A program made the translations under genes and the position numbers. DNA of 64,000 nt, from positions 5,704,001 through 5,768,000 of the forward strand of contig JAYKYS010000019.1 of assembly GCA_036924285.1 (NCBI GenBank), read 5' to 3'. The notes beneath the pieces are model-generated. The model saw only the letters and a list, made by a program, of their open reading frames with translations. It made no database searches and was not told where the DNA came from. The DNA comes from Asterella californica. Lineage: Eukaryota > Streptophyta > Marchantiopsida > Marchantiales > Aytoniaceae. Positions within the stretch are counted from its first letter, which is position 1; every line of letters starts with the position of its first letter. This document shows, piece after piece, positions 10,920-30,939 of the stretch.

Positions 10920-10999
10920 TATGCTATATCTTTGTCGCAAACATACTCGGCCCGTAGCATGTGTAACATATTTTCGCACTCTGGACATCAAAAAGATAC

Positions 11000-11830
11000 A
11001 TCAAGTTTGATTTCAAAAATTTCACTCCAAGAGATATAACATAAAACATTTCTCAAATCAACTTAATCAACTTTATGAAAACAATTTAGAACACATCAAG
11101 GTTTGAATAGAAATCTACCTGGATTTCTGCTATGTTCATGACAAATTCTGACCATTCTATTTCTTCGACATATCCATGTGGTATGGCTTGACACATGCTC
11201 TCTCATACTCTCCTCTAGATCTTTATCAAACTCTATGACCAGCTCTCCATCTTTCTCTATCCATTCATTTTGATTCTTGATAAAAAGTTGTGTAACACAA
11301 CACAACATCCCAACCTATCTACTATATGTCTGTTTGCGGATCTCATCTTGAAATGAGTGCGAACTTGTTTGAGAGAATATGATCGAGACTTCATAATATC
11401 AATACAATGTTCGTTTGCTACTCTAGCATGAACTAAACAGATATTGAAGTCATGTATGTCTTTGTCTCCAATTACCGTTATAAATGAAGGAATGAGATGA
11501 CGCATCGGAGAATACCTTGAGTCGCAGAGTAAATATTGATCCCTCCCAAACAACAGACTCTCACTGTCAATGTGTTCCCAGAGAGGAGACTTGCATAAAC
11601 ACTTGATATCTTGACAGCTTCCAAGCATATTTGCAAACAAGAAGAAAATCTGCTTCTAGTGACAACAAACAACTTCTTGTTGTAATAAGTTTCTCCGTCA
11701 AACCAAGGCCTTTACGACAAAGGTAGTAAAGTGCCATCCATCAATTTTATACAACCAGGAAATCCTTTCGAGACAAAAGCTTCTGAGATTGTGATTCTGT
11801 TCTCACGATTTGACCACTGAATGAATCTTC
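11000..11830 (-). pseudogene. PIF/Harbinger-type transposase relic
   Basis: Read on the minus strand from about 11,760 down, frames broken by stops and shifts give DGTLLPL, RPWFDGETYYNKK and LFVVTR. They continue with YLLCDSRYSPMRHLIPSF and, near the end, ANRHIVDRLGCCVVLHNFL. These are landmarks of the DDE_Tnp_4 transposase family: the first catalytic D in a DGT word, the GDSGYP-like second D and the terminal LHNFL. The second-D motif here reads CDSRYS. Only the middle and C-terminal parts are recognisable, and no full reading frame remains. Copy B of the gypsy element begins about 170 bp to the right of the recognisable part. A second relic of the same superfamily is at 34.2-34.8 kb. Confidence 0.65.
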
Positions 11831-11998
11831 CAAGTGTACATTCTAAAATCTGCATCATCCTCTTTGTGTAAAAGACCATAGTCCCGTGTCCAATGTCTTA
11901 GAGACGCAAAGAATGACCCAGAGCAACACCGTTTTCATTGTGTCCAAATCAATCCAATGCAACAACAAGCTGCAAAGACACGTGAGCTTGTCTCACGC

Positions 11999-13371
11999 TG
12001 TCGCGCTACTTGGCGGCTACATGCTTGACTTCTACTCCGACGCTTGAGTTTAGTAGTTCTAGAAATTAGCTCATATTACTTCTAGTCCTTTATGTATATG
12101 TTTGACCCCTTTGCATACGGTGTTTACAATATTTTGAGTCCTAGTAGGCTGATAGCATGCTAGTTATCTTGTTCAAGTATTTGTGCGCTTGTGCAAGTGA
12201 CTTCTTACTTGTCTATGACGTTCAATGTACATAACTTAGGATTTCCATGCTGATAGGGGTTTGAGCTCATGGGTTGTACTTTCTTGTCGCCCATGCGCGC
12301 TTTCTAGCTGGTTTAAGGTATCTTTCAGGGTTGCGTGTCATTTTAGGTAGTTTAAGATTCACGTTGGCATTTTAGGGGAGCTAACGTGGTAGCCTATGAG
12401 TGAAGTTAAGTTACCACGTGGATTAGGGTACTAAAGGACAACCAAATGGAGCTATGAACTCCCATTGGTCTGTTTTTGTCTTTTGTAAAACTCTAAATTT
12501 AGAAACTGAGGCCTAAAGAGGATTTCGAGCATTTGGTGAGGGGACTTCGAAATCTGAGAGCACAGGGAGATAGAGCTCGTCATGCCAAGCACTTCAAGTG
12601 AAATGTTCGATTGATTTGAGGCAATAAAGACGAAGTTATGACCAATTGAAGTTCGAATTGTGCTAGAATTGAATCACTTTTCTTGGATTTAGGGTTTTCA
12701 GTGTCACTTGCAGCAGATTTGAGAAAATTGCTTCAAAACTTCGAGGTTGTGTTCTCTGCCAGCAGGGCTACGATTTCCCAAAAAGTTTCATATCGATTGA
12801 GTGACTGAGTAATTCAGGGCGGCCGCTGAAGCTGAGGGGGTCTGAAAAGCTCTTAATCTAGAGCAGCGACTTCAGAGGAGGAGATCTGGAGTTCTGTGTA
12901 CATTCAGGAGTCCCAACTTCACAAGGATGTTCAGCATCCTGTAGACTTCAAATACTGTGAGAATATTTGAAATTGATCGAGCCAATCTTCTGTTCTAGGT
13001 TGAAATAGCCATCTGGGTACCAAAAATTGCCATAATTTTCTTATTAAGAACTTTTCTGTCCACATCTCGGTGCTGGAATTTGATCTCAGGCTGAAACTTC
13101 GTGTGTGTGTTCAGTAGGACCTTATTTACATGTAGGGGAAGTTTAGAAGTCTAAACCTTCATAGGTTTCCTCTCCGTGAGTGTTGAAGTTCACCGTCCGA
13201 TCCTATTACTGCTAGTTAGACCTGAATTTCACTTTCTGAGCATATTACAGGATCTTACACACTTGTGTGAGTGTTTATAGTCCTTGTTGTGACCTGAAAG
13301 CCAACCTCTTGAGTAAACAACCACAGCCAGAAGCCCGACGCTTTTCTAGGTAGACGGATCACACTCCGACA
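11999..13371 (+). repeat. 5' LTR of gypsy copy B
   Basis: Begins TGTCGCGCTACTTGGCGG and ends CACTCCGACA, with a 5-bp terminal inverted repeat (TGTCG/CGACA). It is followed by TACTCTC and, after about ten bases, TGGTGAACTCGACGTG. That may be the primer-binding site, although I could not match it to a tRNA 3' end; it is also present in copy A. Confidence 0.88.
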
Positions 13372-13447
13372 TACTCTCTTTTTGGTGAACTCGACGTGAA
13401 ACACCTAGGGTGGGAGTTTTCTTGAGAGTGTTACAGGATCAGATATC

Positions 13448-15821
13448 ATGGCCAACCAAGGATCATCAAGTGGAGGTGCTGCTGCTGCTCAGCAACCTGT
13501 TCAGTTGGATGCTGCTACCATGAAGATGTTCTAAGCTTTTTTCATGTTTATGCAGCAGCAGCAGAGCACAGAGAGGAAGGAGGTATTAGCAACCAAGGCA
13601 TTGCAATATGTGGTGCATCAGATGGACCAGTTCAAGGGGACAGATATTTCCAAGTACGTGCGATACTATGCTAAGGAGATGGAGGTGAACAAAGGTACTT
13701 GAGAAGGAGATGATGGAGAACTTTGAACTTGCTGTTGTGCCTGAGATTTGTGGGCGTGTGAAGGAGCTCAAGCAGCAACAAGGACAAAGTTGGGAGAGCT
13801 TTATGCGCGCTTTGAAGGAGGAGTACTACACTGAAGATTTAGAGAGAGTGACCAAGAGAACGTTCTTAGAATGGGTGGTTAAGCCCAACAAAGGTTTGTC
13901 TGTAAATGAGTTGTTAAGGGAATTTGATCGTCAGTATGCTCAGCTTTCTAGGACAGAAAAGCTTACATTAGAGGTGGAGAAGACGGAGCTTTTCCTACAA
14001 GCAGCGGAAGTGACTATTCAGGAGAAGCTTGAGCTGTTGTTGGAAGACAAGAGTGAGGAGAGAGGATTGAAGACTGATTGGAAGGAGGTTGAAGAGGCTG
14101 TCTCTTTGCTTACCAAGAGACAGAGAAGAAGGGACAAGGTGGTGGTAAGTGAAGCAGCACCTCTGATAATTCCTGTCAAGCAGTTGCCTACTAAACCCAC
14201 TTTGATAATTGCTAGAGAGGAAGACTCACCGCTTGATGAGTTGATTAAGGGTATGAAGGAGCTTAAGCTTAAGCTCACTAGGTTAGAAGAGAAGGAGCAG
14301 AATGTACAGCCTGCTATGCAGAGACCTCATATGAGAGAAGGCTTTGTTCATCGTTGTATATGGTGTGATAGCCTAGACCATGTAAGAAGAGATTGTGGGG
14401 AGTTTTCAGATGCATTGAGGAAGGATCTTATCTTCTTCAAAGATAGTAAGATCCATTTGAGAGAGATTGGGATGATGCTGAGAACCAACTTTGGCAAGGG
14501 TGGTATGAAGAGACTTGTGAATGAAATATCAGCATCACATGTTGTTTCTCTTGTGAATGCTGCTACCTATGGAGTGAAAGTGGAGATGGAGAGAGAGAAA
14601 AGGACTACTGGGTTGCGGTCTGATGTAGTGCGGTCTGTAGCTAGAACAGAGCTAGATAAGGATGTGCTACGAAGGGTTGGCAACTCAATTCGAGAAACTA
14701 CAGGATGGAATGACCTTGTGGATACTATGTCAGTGTATGCTTATGTTGCAAGAAGTCAGCATGAAGCTGTACTAGAAGAAAAATGCAGGAGGGAGGATGC
14801 AGGTGAGGCTTCTACGGCCAAACGACCTGCTACAAGGAGTGAAAAGGCTAGACCAGAGGCAAGGCAGGAGACAACACCTACTCGGGAGGAAACTATGGAG
14901 GATCTACCATCTACAACACCAAAGGAGAAGGAGAGAATCAAAGAGAAGGGTAAGATGCTTGCATACAAACTTCAGTCTGACATTGAGATTGCTACAGACT
15001 TGAAGCAGGTGTTAGAGAATCGTATCTTGAATGGGAAGGTTGAGTTTACTTTGAGTGAGATTCTTGGGATTGCAAAGCGTGAGTTCCATGAGGTTATCAT
15101 AGATATCATCAAGAGGAAACGTTAGATTTTGGGTGAAGCAGCTACGCTTAACGCTCTAGGGACCAAACTATCGGAGGATGAGAAAGATGAGATTGCTGGT
15201 TACTGCTCTCAAATATCAAAGGGGAGTTCGTATCAGCACGTGAGGTTTGAAGATGAGGTGGAAGCATCGCAGAAGAGCCATTATTCTCACAACCATTGGA
15301 CAAGAGCAACCACCGAGACCTTAGTGAAGCTGGGAGATCTAGAGGAACCTGTGGTGGCGTTGATTGATCATGGCTCAGAGATTAATTTGATGTCTAAGGA
15401 GCTGTACAAGCGTGGGAGATAGCCCATAGACATCGACCATGGATGGCTTATCCGTGCTGCCAACAACCAGAGGGGAGAACTCTATGGTGCTTGTCTCAAC
15501 ATCAAAGTAACTGTGGGTGACATCAGTGATGTTCAGAATTTCTTTGTGCAAGACATGTCAACTTATCCTATCATTCTAGGGCAGCCTTACATTACTGCTG
15601 TTAGAATGGAGACACGAGTTATGGATGATGGTTCAGCCTATGCTATGATACGTAATAGAGACGGCAAAAGAGCTGTTCAATTTTTGACCGTTGCTGCAGA
15701 ACATGAGAGGAATCGTGATAGTTTGAGAGACCGTCCACTACCTAAGATTACTCAGGAGTTTAGAGAGTCTAGGGGTTTTGGCAGAGTACCATTGAAGAGC
15801 GAGACTTCAACGGTACAGTAG
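13448..15821 (+). pseudogene. Gag-protease of gypsy copy B, disrupted
   Basis: The ATG at 13,448 matches that of copy A. Codon 29 is TAA (13,532-13,534; CAG in A). An extra base in GAACAAAGG near 13,691 shifts the frame, and the reading then continues in one frame to the end. TAG at 15,123-15,125 replaces CAG and TAG at 15,420-15,422 replaces TGG. The CCHC knuckle (CIWC...H...C) and the protease motif ALIDHGSEINLMS are preserved; D-H-G again stands where D-S/T-G is expected. Apart from these breaks the protein is nearly the same as in copy A. It was presumably functional at insertion, since most breaks are C-to-T or G-to-A changes. Confidence 0.88.
15773..15821 (+). promoter_or_regulatory. 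-1 ribosomal frameshift signal, copy B
   Basis: Heptamer GGGTTTT at 15,773-15,779, in phase with Gag. Spacer GGCAGA at 15,780-15,785, stem arms at 15,786-15,797 and 15,805-15,816, loop AGCGAGA between them, and Gag TAG at 15,819-15,821. The whole cassette is identical to that of copy A. The -1 frame is closed by TAG at 15,770-15,772 immediately before the heptamer and open afterwards. Confidence 0.8.
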
Positions 15822-18800
15822 AGATAGGATTCTCGCCTGATCCATTAGAGCAAGAAGCTTTATCCACTAGCTTCTTAGGATTGACGTCATGTGGATCATT
15901 GTGTTATAGGAAGATTGAGAATATGAAGAGGTTTGAGAGGCAACATTTGAAGTATGTACAGCAGTCTTTGTGGGATAATGAAGAGTTAGCAGGAGATGAA
16001 TACATATCTGGAGTGTTTGAGGAGCAGTATTTGGTAGATACTATAGGGGAGTTGAAATCTATAGTAGAAAGTTCTATAGATGATGTAGATAGAGTGGTGA
16101 GAGTGAGCTCCAAGGAGCTTTATGATGTAATTGATAAGTTTATAGATCGACAAGAGGTGTATGTGGAGACCAAGTACAAGTCAGTGGCAAAGAAAGTCAA
16201 ACCAGTGGCTTTGCCTTTACCACTCGATTACAATAAGAAGATGGAGCAAGCTGCACGAGAACCGACGCTTAGAGGACCGAGAAGAATTGGGCACCAGTTC
16301 ACATAAACAACACTGAAGGAGTTGAGGAGTGGAGGTAATGGATTTCTTACTGAGCAAGAGAAGAAGAGCTTCAGGGAGATGCTATCTAGACATGGTAAGG
16401 CGTTTGCGTTTGAGTCACATGAAGTAGGATGTGTAGATCCAAGTGTAGTTGCACCTATGGTAATCTTTACTATATCGCATGTGCTTTGGAATCTACGTCC
16501 TATCCTTGTACCTAGAGCTCATCTACCAAAGCTGATAGACTTGCTTAATGAGAGGATTAGGATGGATATCTTGGAACCATCTATAGCTCTCTACTATAGC
16601 AGATGGTTTACTGTTCCGAAGAAGAGTGGAGCTTTGAGATTCATTCAAGATATGCAGCCAGTTAACAAGGAGACTATCAGAAATATGGGCATATGATCTA
16701 TTGTAGACGAGTTTGCAGAGGCTTTTGCTGGTCGTGCTATTTATTCGATGGGAGATTTATATTCAGGGTATGATCAGTTTCAGTTATCCTCTGAGAGTAG
16801 AGACTTGACTACAATGAGGACACCTTTGGGATTACTAAGGATTTGCACCTTGCCGCAAGGTGCTACCAATTTTGTAGCACATATGATAAATGGCATGAAC
16901 AAAGTTTTGAGGGATTTCATTCCTGAAAAAACTATGCCATTCCTTGATGATGTGCCGATCAAAGGGTGTGCTGAGGAGGAGAAGAATGAGGTAAAGGATC
17001 AGAGGGGGTGCCGTAAGTTTGTTGCAGACCATATAGTTGACTGCGATAAGATATTGAGTCGACTAGAGGAGGTTCATTTGACTTTATCAGGAGCAAAGTC
17101 TGTATTTGGAGAGCAAGAAGTGTTGATTGTGGGGCACCTATGTGGATCTTATGGTCGGAAACCTTGTCCAAACAAGGTTGATGCCATCTGAAGGATGAAG
17201 GAGACATGTGGGTCAGTTACCGAGGTGAGAAGGTTTCCAGGTGCATGTGTGTTTTACCATATATGGATTCCACACTTTGCTCATGTAGCAGATCCGTTGT
17301 ACAAGCTGCTGAGGAAGGGGCAAAGATTTCAGTGGCAAGAGGAGCAAAGCGAGTCTATGAGGAAGTTGAAGGATCTTTTGGCTTCACCACCAACTCTACG
17401 GAAGGTAACATATGAGTTGGGCAGATCTGTTATCCTTACTGTTGATACTAGTCCTATTGGCATTGGATGGGTTGTAGGACAAGACGATGAGGATGGAAAT
17501 AGATATGTGGTGCGTTTTGGTACTAAGGTATTAAGTTCACGTCAAAGAGACTACCCTCAGGTCAAGAGAGAGCTATGAGGAGTAGTTACTGCGATGAAAA
17601 GTGATAAAGAGTACTTGATAGGAGCACATGTGGTTGTGGAGACAGATTGTTTATCTCTCTTGGGAATGATCACTAGTTGTAAAACTCCAGATATTGCTAT
17701 GTTGAGGTGGATAGCATATATCAAGTCCTTGAACCCAGAGTTTAGACATATTGCAGGAAAAGACAATCCTGTGGCAGATATGTTATCAAGGGCTAAGTAT
17801 TACGATGAGAAGGAAATGATAGATGACCAGGAGGATGTGGGAACAGAGTTCTATTCTAGTGTTCTTGCTAGAAAGGATAGAAGCTGTTTTGCAGCTCCAT
17901 TGGAGTTATTTGAGGAAACTATGTATGATGGCGAGTGGTTGGATCTTGGGCGCTATTTGAGTTCATTGGGAAGGCAGGAAGGTTGGTCTGATGCAGATTT
18001 CAAGAGGATCCTTAGAACAGCTTATGGGTACTTTTTATATGGAGGACATCTATGGAAGCGCCCTAAGTTACAAGGAGGTGTACCACAACAGGTGGTATGT
18101 GACATGGAATTGCAGCAGAAGCTGATCAAGGAGTTCCATGAGAGTCTATGGGCCGGTCATAGAGGAGTTTGGGTTACATTTGCCAAGATCAAGGAGAAGT
18201 ATTGGTGGAAGGATATGTATAAGGATGTCATACAGTTTGTTTCATCCTGTATACCCTGTCAGATGTACTCCAATGTACGCCATCGTGATGGATTACATCT
18301 TACTTATCCTTTAGCCATTCATTACAAATGGGTAGTGGATCTGATAACTATGCCGTTTGGGCTTGGACAAATGAGGTATCTAGTCTTGGCGAGAGAAGAT
18401 CTATCTAACCAAGTTGAAGGTCGTGCCCTGAAGACGAAGACCACTGCTAGTGTCTGCCGCTTTCTACTTGAAGATGTTATTTGTAGATATGGATGTGTGG
18501 GAAAGATCACTGCAGATAGAGGTGAGCTGGATTCACAAGAAGCAGTTGAGTTCTTCAAGCGATTGGGAATCAAGTTGGCGTTAACCACTGCTTACAATCC
18601 TGAAGGGAATGGCAAGAGCGAACGAGGTCATCCGTCAATCATCAAAGCTTTGGTAAAAACTTGCAAGGGTAAGATCCGTGAATGGTCTAGACTGCTATCA
18701 TTTGCTTTGTGGGCGGATCGTACAACTCATAGTACCATTACAGGTTACATGCCAGCAGAGTTGATACTAAGGCAACAACCTGTGATGCCGATTGAGGAGG

Positions 18801-19285
18801 TTGTGCCTACTTGGAATGTTTTGCCATGGGAAGATGGTAGAAGTACGGAGGATTTTCTTGCATTAAGGATCCAACAGTTAGAACGAAGACCTGAGGATGT
18901 TGCTAAAGCTGTGGAAAGGTTAAAGGGTGCTAGAGAGAGAAACAAAGACAGATTTGATAGAACGCATAGATTACGACCCAAATTAGTTAAGGAAGGTGAT
19001 TGGGTATTAGTCTACGATAGTAGTCTTGATAATCAGCATAGCGCTATCAGAAAGTTTTCCAAGAGTTGGTTCGGACCTTATGTGGTGTTAGAAGTTTATG
19101 ATAATGTCACATACTCTTTGAGAGAGTTAGATGGTGCAGTGCTCAAGATACCAGTCGTAGGGAAGAGAATCAAGCTCTTTAGAAGGAGAGGGGAGGACCA
19201 GAACATTGCAGAGTTTGTTGAGGATGAAGCTGAAGACTCAATGGAGGTTGAAGATGAGTTTGAAGCTGAAGCTGAAGAGTCTTGA
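15773..19285 (+). pseudogene. Pol (RT-RNase H-integrase) of gypsy copy B, four in-frame stops
   Basis: Unlike copy A, this Pol keeps one reading frame over its full length, interrupted only by stops at 16,304, 16,694, 17,189 and 17,576. RT carries GALRFIQDMQPVN and the FLDD box (about 16,940-16,951). RNase H is marked by VETDCLSLL and HIAGKDNPVADMLSR. Integrase has an HHCC-type zinc region (HESLWAGH ... CIPC), catalytic aspartates in VVDLITM and TADRGE, and the glutamate in GNGKSERGH. The last open stretch, 17,594-19,285, covers late RNase H and complete integrase (563 aa). It ends in an acidic tail (VEDEFEAEAEES), and no chromodomain is evident. It begins in the -1 frame relative to Gag, after the frameshift signal. 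Confidence 0.9.
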
Positions 19286-19320
19286 TCTGGATCTGGCACA
19301 TACCGGAGGATGTGCAGGTT

Positions 19321-19333
19321 CAGAGGGGGTGGA
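19321..19333 (+). other. Polypurine tract of gypsy copy B
   Basis: CAGAGGGGGTGGA directly precedes the 3' LTR (TGTCGCG at 19,334). This is the position and composition expected for the plus-strand primer of an LTR retrotransposon. Confidence 0.8.
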
Positions 19334-20705
19334 TGTCGCGCTACTTGACGGCTACATGCTTGACTTCTACTCCGACGCTTGAGTTTAGTAGTTCTAGAAG
19401 TTAGCTCATATTACTTCTAGTCCTTTATGTATATGTTTGACCCCTTTGCATACGGTGTTAACACTATTTTGAGTCCTAGTAGGCTGATAGCATGCTAGTT
19501 ATCTTGTTCAAGCATTTGTGCGCTTGTGCAAGTGACTTCTTACTTGTCTATGACGTTCAATGTATATAACTTAGGGTTTCCATGCTGATAGGGGTTTGAG
19601 CTCATGGGTTGTACTTTCTTGTCGCCCATGCGCGCTTTCTAGCTGGTTTAAGGTATCTTTCAGGGTTGCGTGTCATTTTAGGTAGTTTAAGATTCACGTT
19701 GGCATTTTAGGGGAGCTAACGTGGTAGCCTATGAGTGAAGTTAAGTTACCACGTGGATTAGAGTACTAAAGGACAACCAAATGGAGCTATGAACTCCCAT
19801 TGGTCTGTTTTTGTCTTTTGTAAAACTCTAAATTTAGAAACTGAGATCTAAAGAGGATTTCGAGCATTTGGTGAGGGGACTTCGAAATCTGAGAGCACAG
19901 GGAGATAGAGCTCGTCATGCCAAGCACTTCAAGTGAAATTTTCGATCGATTTGAGGCAATAAAGACGAAGTTATGACCAATTGAAGTTCGAATTGTGCTA
20001 GAATTGAATCACTTTTGTTGGATTTAGGGTTTTCAGTGTCACTTGCAGCAGATTTGAGGAAATTGCTTCAAAACTTCGAGGTTGTGTTCTCTGCCAGCAG
20101 GGCTAAGATTTCCCAAAAAGTTTCATATCGATTGAGTGACTGAGTAATTCAGGGCGGCCGCTGAAGCTGAGGGGGTCTGAAAAGCTCTTAATCTAGAGCA
20201 GCGACTTCAGAGGAGGAGATCTGGAGTTCTGTGTACATTCAGGAGTCCTAACTTCACAAGGATGTTCAGCATCCTGTAGACTTCAAATACTGTGGGAATA
20301 TTTGAAATTGATCGAGCCAATCTTCTGTTCTAGGTTGAAATAGCCATCTGGGTTCAAAAATTGCCATAATTTTCTTATTAAGAACTTTTCTGTCCACATC
20401 TCAGTGCTGGAATTTGATATCAGGCTGAAACTTCATGTGTGTGTTCAGTAGGACCTTATTTACATGTAGGGGAAGTTTAGAAGTCTAAACCTTCATAGTT
20501 TTCCTCTCCGTGAGTGTTGAAGTTCACCGTCCGATCCTATTACTGCTAGTTAGATCTGAATTTCACTTTCTGAGCATATTACAAGATCTTACACACCTGT
20601 GCGAGTGTTTATAGTCCTTGTTGTGACCTGAAAGCCAACCTCTTGAGTAAACAACCACATCCAGAAGCCCGGCGCTTTCCTAGATAGACGGATCACACTT
20701 TGACA
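19334..20705 (+). repeat. 3' LTR of gypsy copy B
   Basis: Begins TGTCGCGCTACTTGACGG and ends CACTTTGACA, collinear with the 5' LTR and about 98% identical in the part I compared. It is followed by ACACGAGC. Confidence 0.88.
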
Positions 20706-22100
20706 ACACGAGCTTCATTATGAAAATATGATGTCTTTATAATATATGGACTAGTATGGAAAAACTACGTCTATCCATCATTGTTAGCTACCAGAAAGAA
20801 CCTTGAAATAGTTCTTGAAGAAATATTTGCTCTTAAACTGAAAACGTAAACTGATGTTGTGTTTCTAAATATCATGAAGTGTACAGAACACGATACAATT
20901 CGATAAATACTTCGTCCGAATCTGAATCCAATCCATCATCAAAAGAAGAACTAGTGGACCCAAAACTCTGCACCTTTCTCAACTTGTCCTCTTCTCTCAT
21001 ATCACCATCCTTACTGACACATTCACTCAGTATCACTATTGACAGTTTCATCCGAACTCTAAGAGCTTGAAGATGTCAACATCACTCTCATCTCTATAAA
21101 TTTGTTAATTATTGTTTCTTTTTAACTCGCTGCATAGTTGGAATTGAGATTCTCACTTCGCAAGACAAAAAATGTGAACAAAATTGGATTCTCGCGCAAA
21201 AAAGACAGTTCAAATGCTAGAAAGCGGTACCCAAGGTTTAAGCATAAGACTATGCTCTCTCCAACGATCAGATCGGTGCTTTCATTTTATCATAATGCGG
21301 TATACCTCTTCTGCATTCTTAGTCGAACATTATTCTCAAATTACTGCACTCTCATTTAGTGTAATTCTCAAACCAGTGTGCATTATGCATATTCTCTCTC
21401 AAGAGAAGAAGTTTCAGTTTTTAAATTCATAGAAGACACGAAGTGTTGTCATGTAACTATGTAATCTCTTGGTTATCATGATTACAGTAAAATAGATATC
21501 TACATTTAATTCACATACTAAACTGTGATGGTCAGTAGAATAAAACCCATACGTCATTTCTGAAGATACCTCCAGAGCCACCCGCGATTAAAATGACCTT
21601 TCCCGGAACTGCAGCAAGCGGATAGCCAAATAATCCTGACGGAAAATAACTTTGACACCCCTAATAGAGACTTACGTTTGAGGAGTTCACGGACGAATCC
21701 GGATTTGTGGTAGTGACATAGGTTCCGCGCTGTGCTAAATATTGCCTAGAAACTTCGCCTGCTTGAGTAATCTGTCGGAGCACCAACTGCCGGAGCTGCT
21801 CAATTTGCCTAACCAGGCGTATCCGTCGCGGGACTGACTTCAAGTGCAGTTGGCAGTGCACGTTACCGAACCTAGTCCAGAGTATCTGCTTGCCAGGTAT
21901 TCCCCGCTGTCGATTGGTTTGGGACTCCGTCCCTTCGCTAACACATCAATGCAAACCGCGCAAAAGATATCCCAGACCTGACGCCGAACCTAGCGTTAAG
22001 GCCCGGACAGTTGAGGCCATGGCACGACTGATGCCACGAGACGAGGAGTTAACTGTACGTAGCACACGCATGCCCGGGCCTTTAAATTAGCGACGCTGTT
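20706..22100. other. Intergenic stretch, no gene seen
   Basis: Short open stretches (for example 20,879-21,070 and 21,138-21,359) show no domain I recognise. From about 21,850 the base composition becomes GC-richer towards the helicase gene. The left part may be more of whatever copy B inserted into. Confidence 0.5.
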
Positions 22101-22783
22101 TGGCGGGGCGGTGCAGCCTCCGACAGTGTGAACGAGGTTGGGTGGGTATTGGAGGTCACCGAATACTCAGACTCAGATCGACAGTCTCGTATTAGCTATC
22201 GTATGTATGATGTTCTGGCTCCGGAAGGCTCAGGAAGGAAGAACGAGGCCAAACGAGGAAGGGGAAGGAGGAGCAGGAGGCAGGAGGGAAGGAAGGGAGG
22301 AAGACGGGAGAGGGAAGGAAGGGAGGAAGAGAATGAGGGAGTGCGCGATTTAGCATCTCAATGGGTATGGGTGTCTGAGAAACAGTAGAAGTTCGAGTTC
22401 GAGTTCTGGGTCTGAGACGGAGGGATTGGGAGCGGGGGATCATTGTCCGCTAACTTCGTCGTGTTCATCCTTATCGACAAGATCTGTGCATCTTCTTGCG
22501 TCATTATCGACTACTTGATCGTCTGTCTGTCCACCGATCTTCACTGTTGACGAACGGGGAAGAGAATTGGAATCACGAGAGGGAAAGAGGAGGAGGAGGC
22601 GAGGCGGCGCAGGGAGCGAGGGAGTGGTGAAGAAGTGGGGTCGAGGGGAGTGAAAGTTGAGGAGGGAGGGAGGGAAATAGTGACAGGAAGGGAGAGAGAC
22701 GAGAGAAAGGTGAAAGTGGGGCACGAACGACGAGACAGAAAACACAGAGGAAAAAGGAACGAACGAGCTAACGAAAGAGAGCC
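22100..22783 (+). promoter_or_regulatory. Presumed promoter and 5' leader of the helicase gene
   Basis: GC-richer DNA with long GA/purine-rich runs (about 22,220-22,345 and 22,560-22,780) directly before the ATG at 22,784. Such purine runs are common in plant 5' leaders. No TATA box or transcription start could be fixed, and short open stretches on either strand look like by-products of the purine bias. Confidence 0.45.

Positions 22784-30939
<8,156 letters not shown>

Larger units (their letters stand above)
8792..10990. other. Non-coding stretch between copy A and the Harbinger relic
   Basis: No convincing gene. Short open stretches (8947-9159, 9825-10,016, 10,200-10,439) show no domain I recognise. 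The region holds several short tandem duplications (listed separately) and many copies of words such as CGCACTGAGT and TCGCACT around 8810-8890 and 10,140-10,920. The truncated integrase frame of copy A runs on in frame to 8889 but is unrelated to integrase after 8791. Confidence 0.6.
11999..20705 (+). mobile_element. Ty3/gypsy LTR retrotransposon copy B, full structure
   Basis: Complete architecture: 5' LTR 11,999-13,371, Gag-protease region, Pol in the -1 frame, polypurine tract, 3' LTR 19,334-20,705 (about 8.7 kb in all). LTR termini are TGTCG...CGACA in the 5' copy and TGTCG...TGACA in the 3' copy. The two LTRs differ at about 9 of the first 455 positions by eye (about 2%), which points to a fairly recent insertion. 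A clean 5-bp target duplication is not visible; CACG occurs within one or two bases outside each end. The coding part is inactivated by seven stop codons and one 1-nt insertion. Confidence 0.92.
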
